This document shows positions 5,355 through 6,141 of a stretch of DNA of 6,141 nucleotides, in pieces. The stretch is from a bacterium UBP17_UBA6191. Its GTDB lineage: Bacteria > Muiribacteriota > UBA6191. The stretch covers positions 1-6,141 of the forward strand of contig DITF01000322.1 in assembly GCA_002422125.1 (NCBI GenBank), in the 5' to 3' direction. Numbering within the stretch: the stretch's first letter is position 1; the number at the start of each line of letters is the position of its first letter. The notes below the pieces were generated by a model that was not told the DNA's origin, made no database searches, and saw nothing but the letters and a program-made list of their open reading frames with translations. Made by a program: the position numbers and the translations under genes.

Positions 5355-6141
5355 AAATAATATCGCTGAGCAAATGGCCCATTTTGGATTTTTTAGTTTT
5401 TAAATATTTGAGATTATCTGATCTTCCTGCCACTTCAAGAGGAACTCGTTCGACTACCTCAAGCCCGTAACCGCCTAGCCCGACAATCTTGACAGGATTG
5501 TTGGTCATCAGACGCATCTTATGAACTCCCAGAGCCTTTAAGACCTGAGCCCCTAGGCCATAATGTCTCAGATCTGCCGAAAAGCCCAGTTTTTCATTGG
5601 CCTCGACAGTATCCAGTCCTGATTCCTGAAGTTTGTATGCTTTGATTTTATGCTTTAATCCGATCCCCCGGCCTTCCTGCCGCAAATAAAGGACTACCCC
5701 ACAGCCTTGGGTTTCAATCTGTCTTAAGGCTGCGTGCAATTGTTCTCCGCAATCGCATCGAAAAGAACCAAAAACATCTCCGGTCAGACACTCTGAATGC
5801 ACCCGAACTAAAACCGGATCTGCTTTTTTGATATCGCCTTTAATAATCGCTGTGTAATCCTTATTATCCACACTGGATTCAAACACTTTAATCTGAAACA
5901 CTCCATAGTCGGTGGGCAATTCGGATTCGGCCACTAATGTGACAAGCTGATCATGTCTTAATCTATATTCAATCAGATCAGATATGGATGTAATTTTAAG
6001 ACTGTGTTTTCTGGCAAACCGGATTAACTCCTGGCCCCTTGCCATACTGCCGTCCTCGTTCATGATCTCGCAGATAATACCCATAGGGTTTAACCCTGCC
6101 AGCCTTGATAAATCTACAGATCCTTCCGTATGACCGGCTCT
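5353..6141 (-). CDS. ribBA: RibBA (partial): 3,4-dihydroxy-2-butanone 4-phosphate synthase / GTP cyclohydrolase II, 5' end outside window
   Basis: Bifunctional riboflavin-synthesis enzyme. The RibB part makes the four-carbon unit from ribulose 5-phosphate, and the RibA part opens the ring of GTP. The reading frame is open to the window edge: the 19 codons upstream of the Met at 6084 encode the RibB signature RAGHTEGSVDL, followed by ICEIMNEDG, so that Met is internal and only the end of the RibB domain is visible. Counting from it, the RibA domain has the zinc cysteines C99, C110 and C112 (SECLTGDVFGSFRCDCG), the EGRGIGL loop (137-143), Y150, and D171/R173. The last three line up with E. coli RibA Y105, D126 and R128. 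MTNNPVKIVGL and the C-terminal KMGHLL are also present. Both halves look functional where visible. The stop TAA lies 12 bases before ribH. Function is established by family; confidence is very high. Confidence 0.97.
   Translation of the reverse strand, partial: RAGHTEGSVDLSRLAGLNPMGIICEIMNEDGSMARGQELIRFARKHSLKITSISDLIEYRLRHDQLVTLVAESELPTDYGVFQIKVFESSVDNKDYTAIIKGDIKKADPVLVRVHSECLTGDVFGSFRCDCGEQLHAALRQIETQGCGVVLYLRQEGRGIGLKHKIKAYKLQESGLDTVEANEKLGFSADLRHYGLGAQVLKALGVHKMRLMTNNPVKIVGLGGYGLEVVERVPLEVAGRSDNLKYLKTKKSKMGHLLSDII

Noticed and set aside
6084..6084. ATG at 6084 as the start of a stand-alone GTP cyclohydrolase II
   Set aside because: The frame is open upstream to the window edge and encodes the RibB motif RAGHTEGSVDL, so this is an internal methionine of a RibBA fusion.
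1..6141. CRISPR arrays, insertion sequences, tRNA or rRNA genes
   Set aside because: The window is almost entirely coding; I saw no direct-repeat array, inverted terminal repeats, transposase or structural RNA sequence.

Overview
All genes in this window lie on the minus strand, so transcription runs from base 6141 towards base 1. Eight coding regions are packed head to tail with gaps of 0 to 12 bases or 4-base stop/start overlaps. I see no promoter, terminator, RNA gene, mobile element or repeat between them. The layout is that of one long operon, cut at both ends by the window. The taxon cannot be fixed from this sequence. It is a bacterium of moderate G+C content (judged by eye), with Shine-Dalgarno starts and a surface glycan of the kind made with nucleotide-linked amino sugars, so a Gram-negative host is plausible but not shown.

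The right third (about 4858 to 6141) is housekeeping riboflavin synthesis: the 3' part of a fused ribBA, then ribH. An M29-family metalloaminopeptidase follows, translationally coupled to ribH by an ATGA overlap, in the place where nusB often sits in other bacteria.

From 3655 leftwards the content changes to glycan biosynthesis, with no gap: the aminopeptidase stop codon abuts the next start codon. First comes a pair made of a DegT-family sugar aminotransferase and an FdtA/QdtA-type 3,4-ketoisomerase. Together they point to a dTDP-3-amino-3,6-dideoxyhexose (Fuc3N or Qui3N type). The dTDP-glucose synthase and dehydratase, and any N-acetyltransferase, are not in the window.

The left third (1 to 2144) is the most interesting part. 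It holds a class I methyltransferase, a small LicC/Cj1416-like nucleotidyltransferase, a CysC-like kinase of 170 residues and the first 31 codons of a gene whose N-terminus resembles PEP-synthase-like L-glutamine kinases. This combination matches the Campylobacter jejuni genes for the O-methyl phosphoramidate (MeOPN) capsule modification (Cj1415, Cj1416, Cj1418 and Cj1419/Cj1420). In that pathway glutamine is phosphorylated on its amide, transferred to CMP, released as cytidine diphosphoramidate, then 3'-phosphorylated. The inferred product here is an activated phosphoramidate for decorating a surface polysaccharide, possibly one containing the 3-amino sugar made by the neighbouring genes. The glutamyl-CDP-amidate hydrolase (Cj1417-like) and the phosphoramidate transferase are not visible and would be expected beyond base 1.
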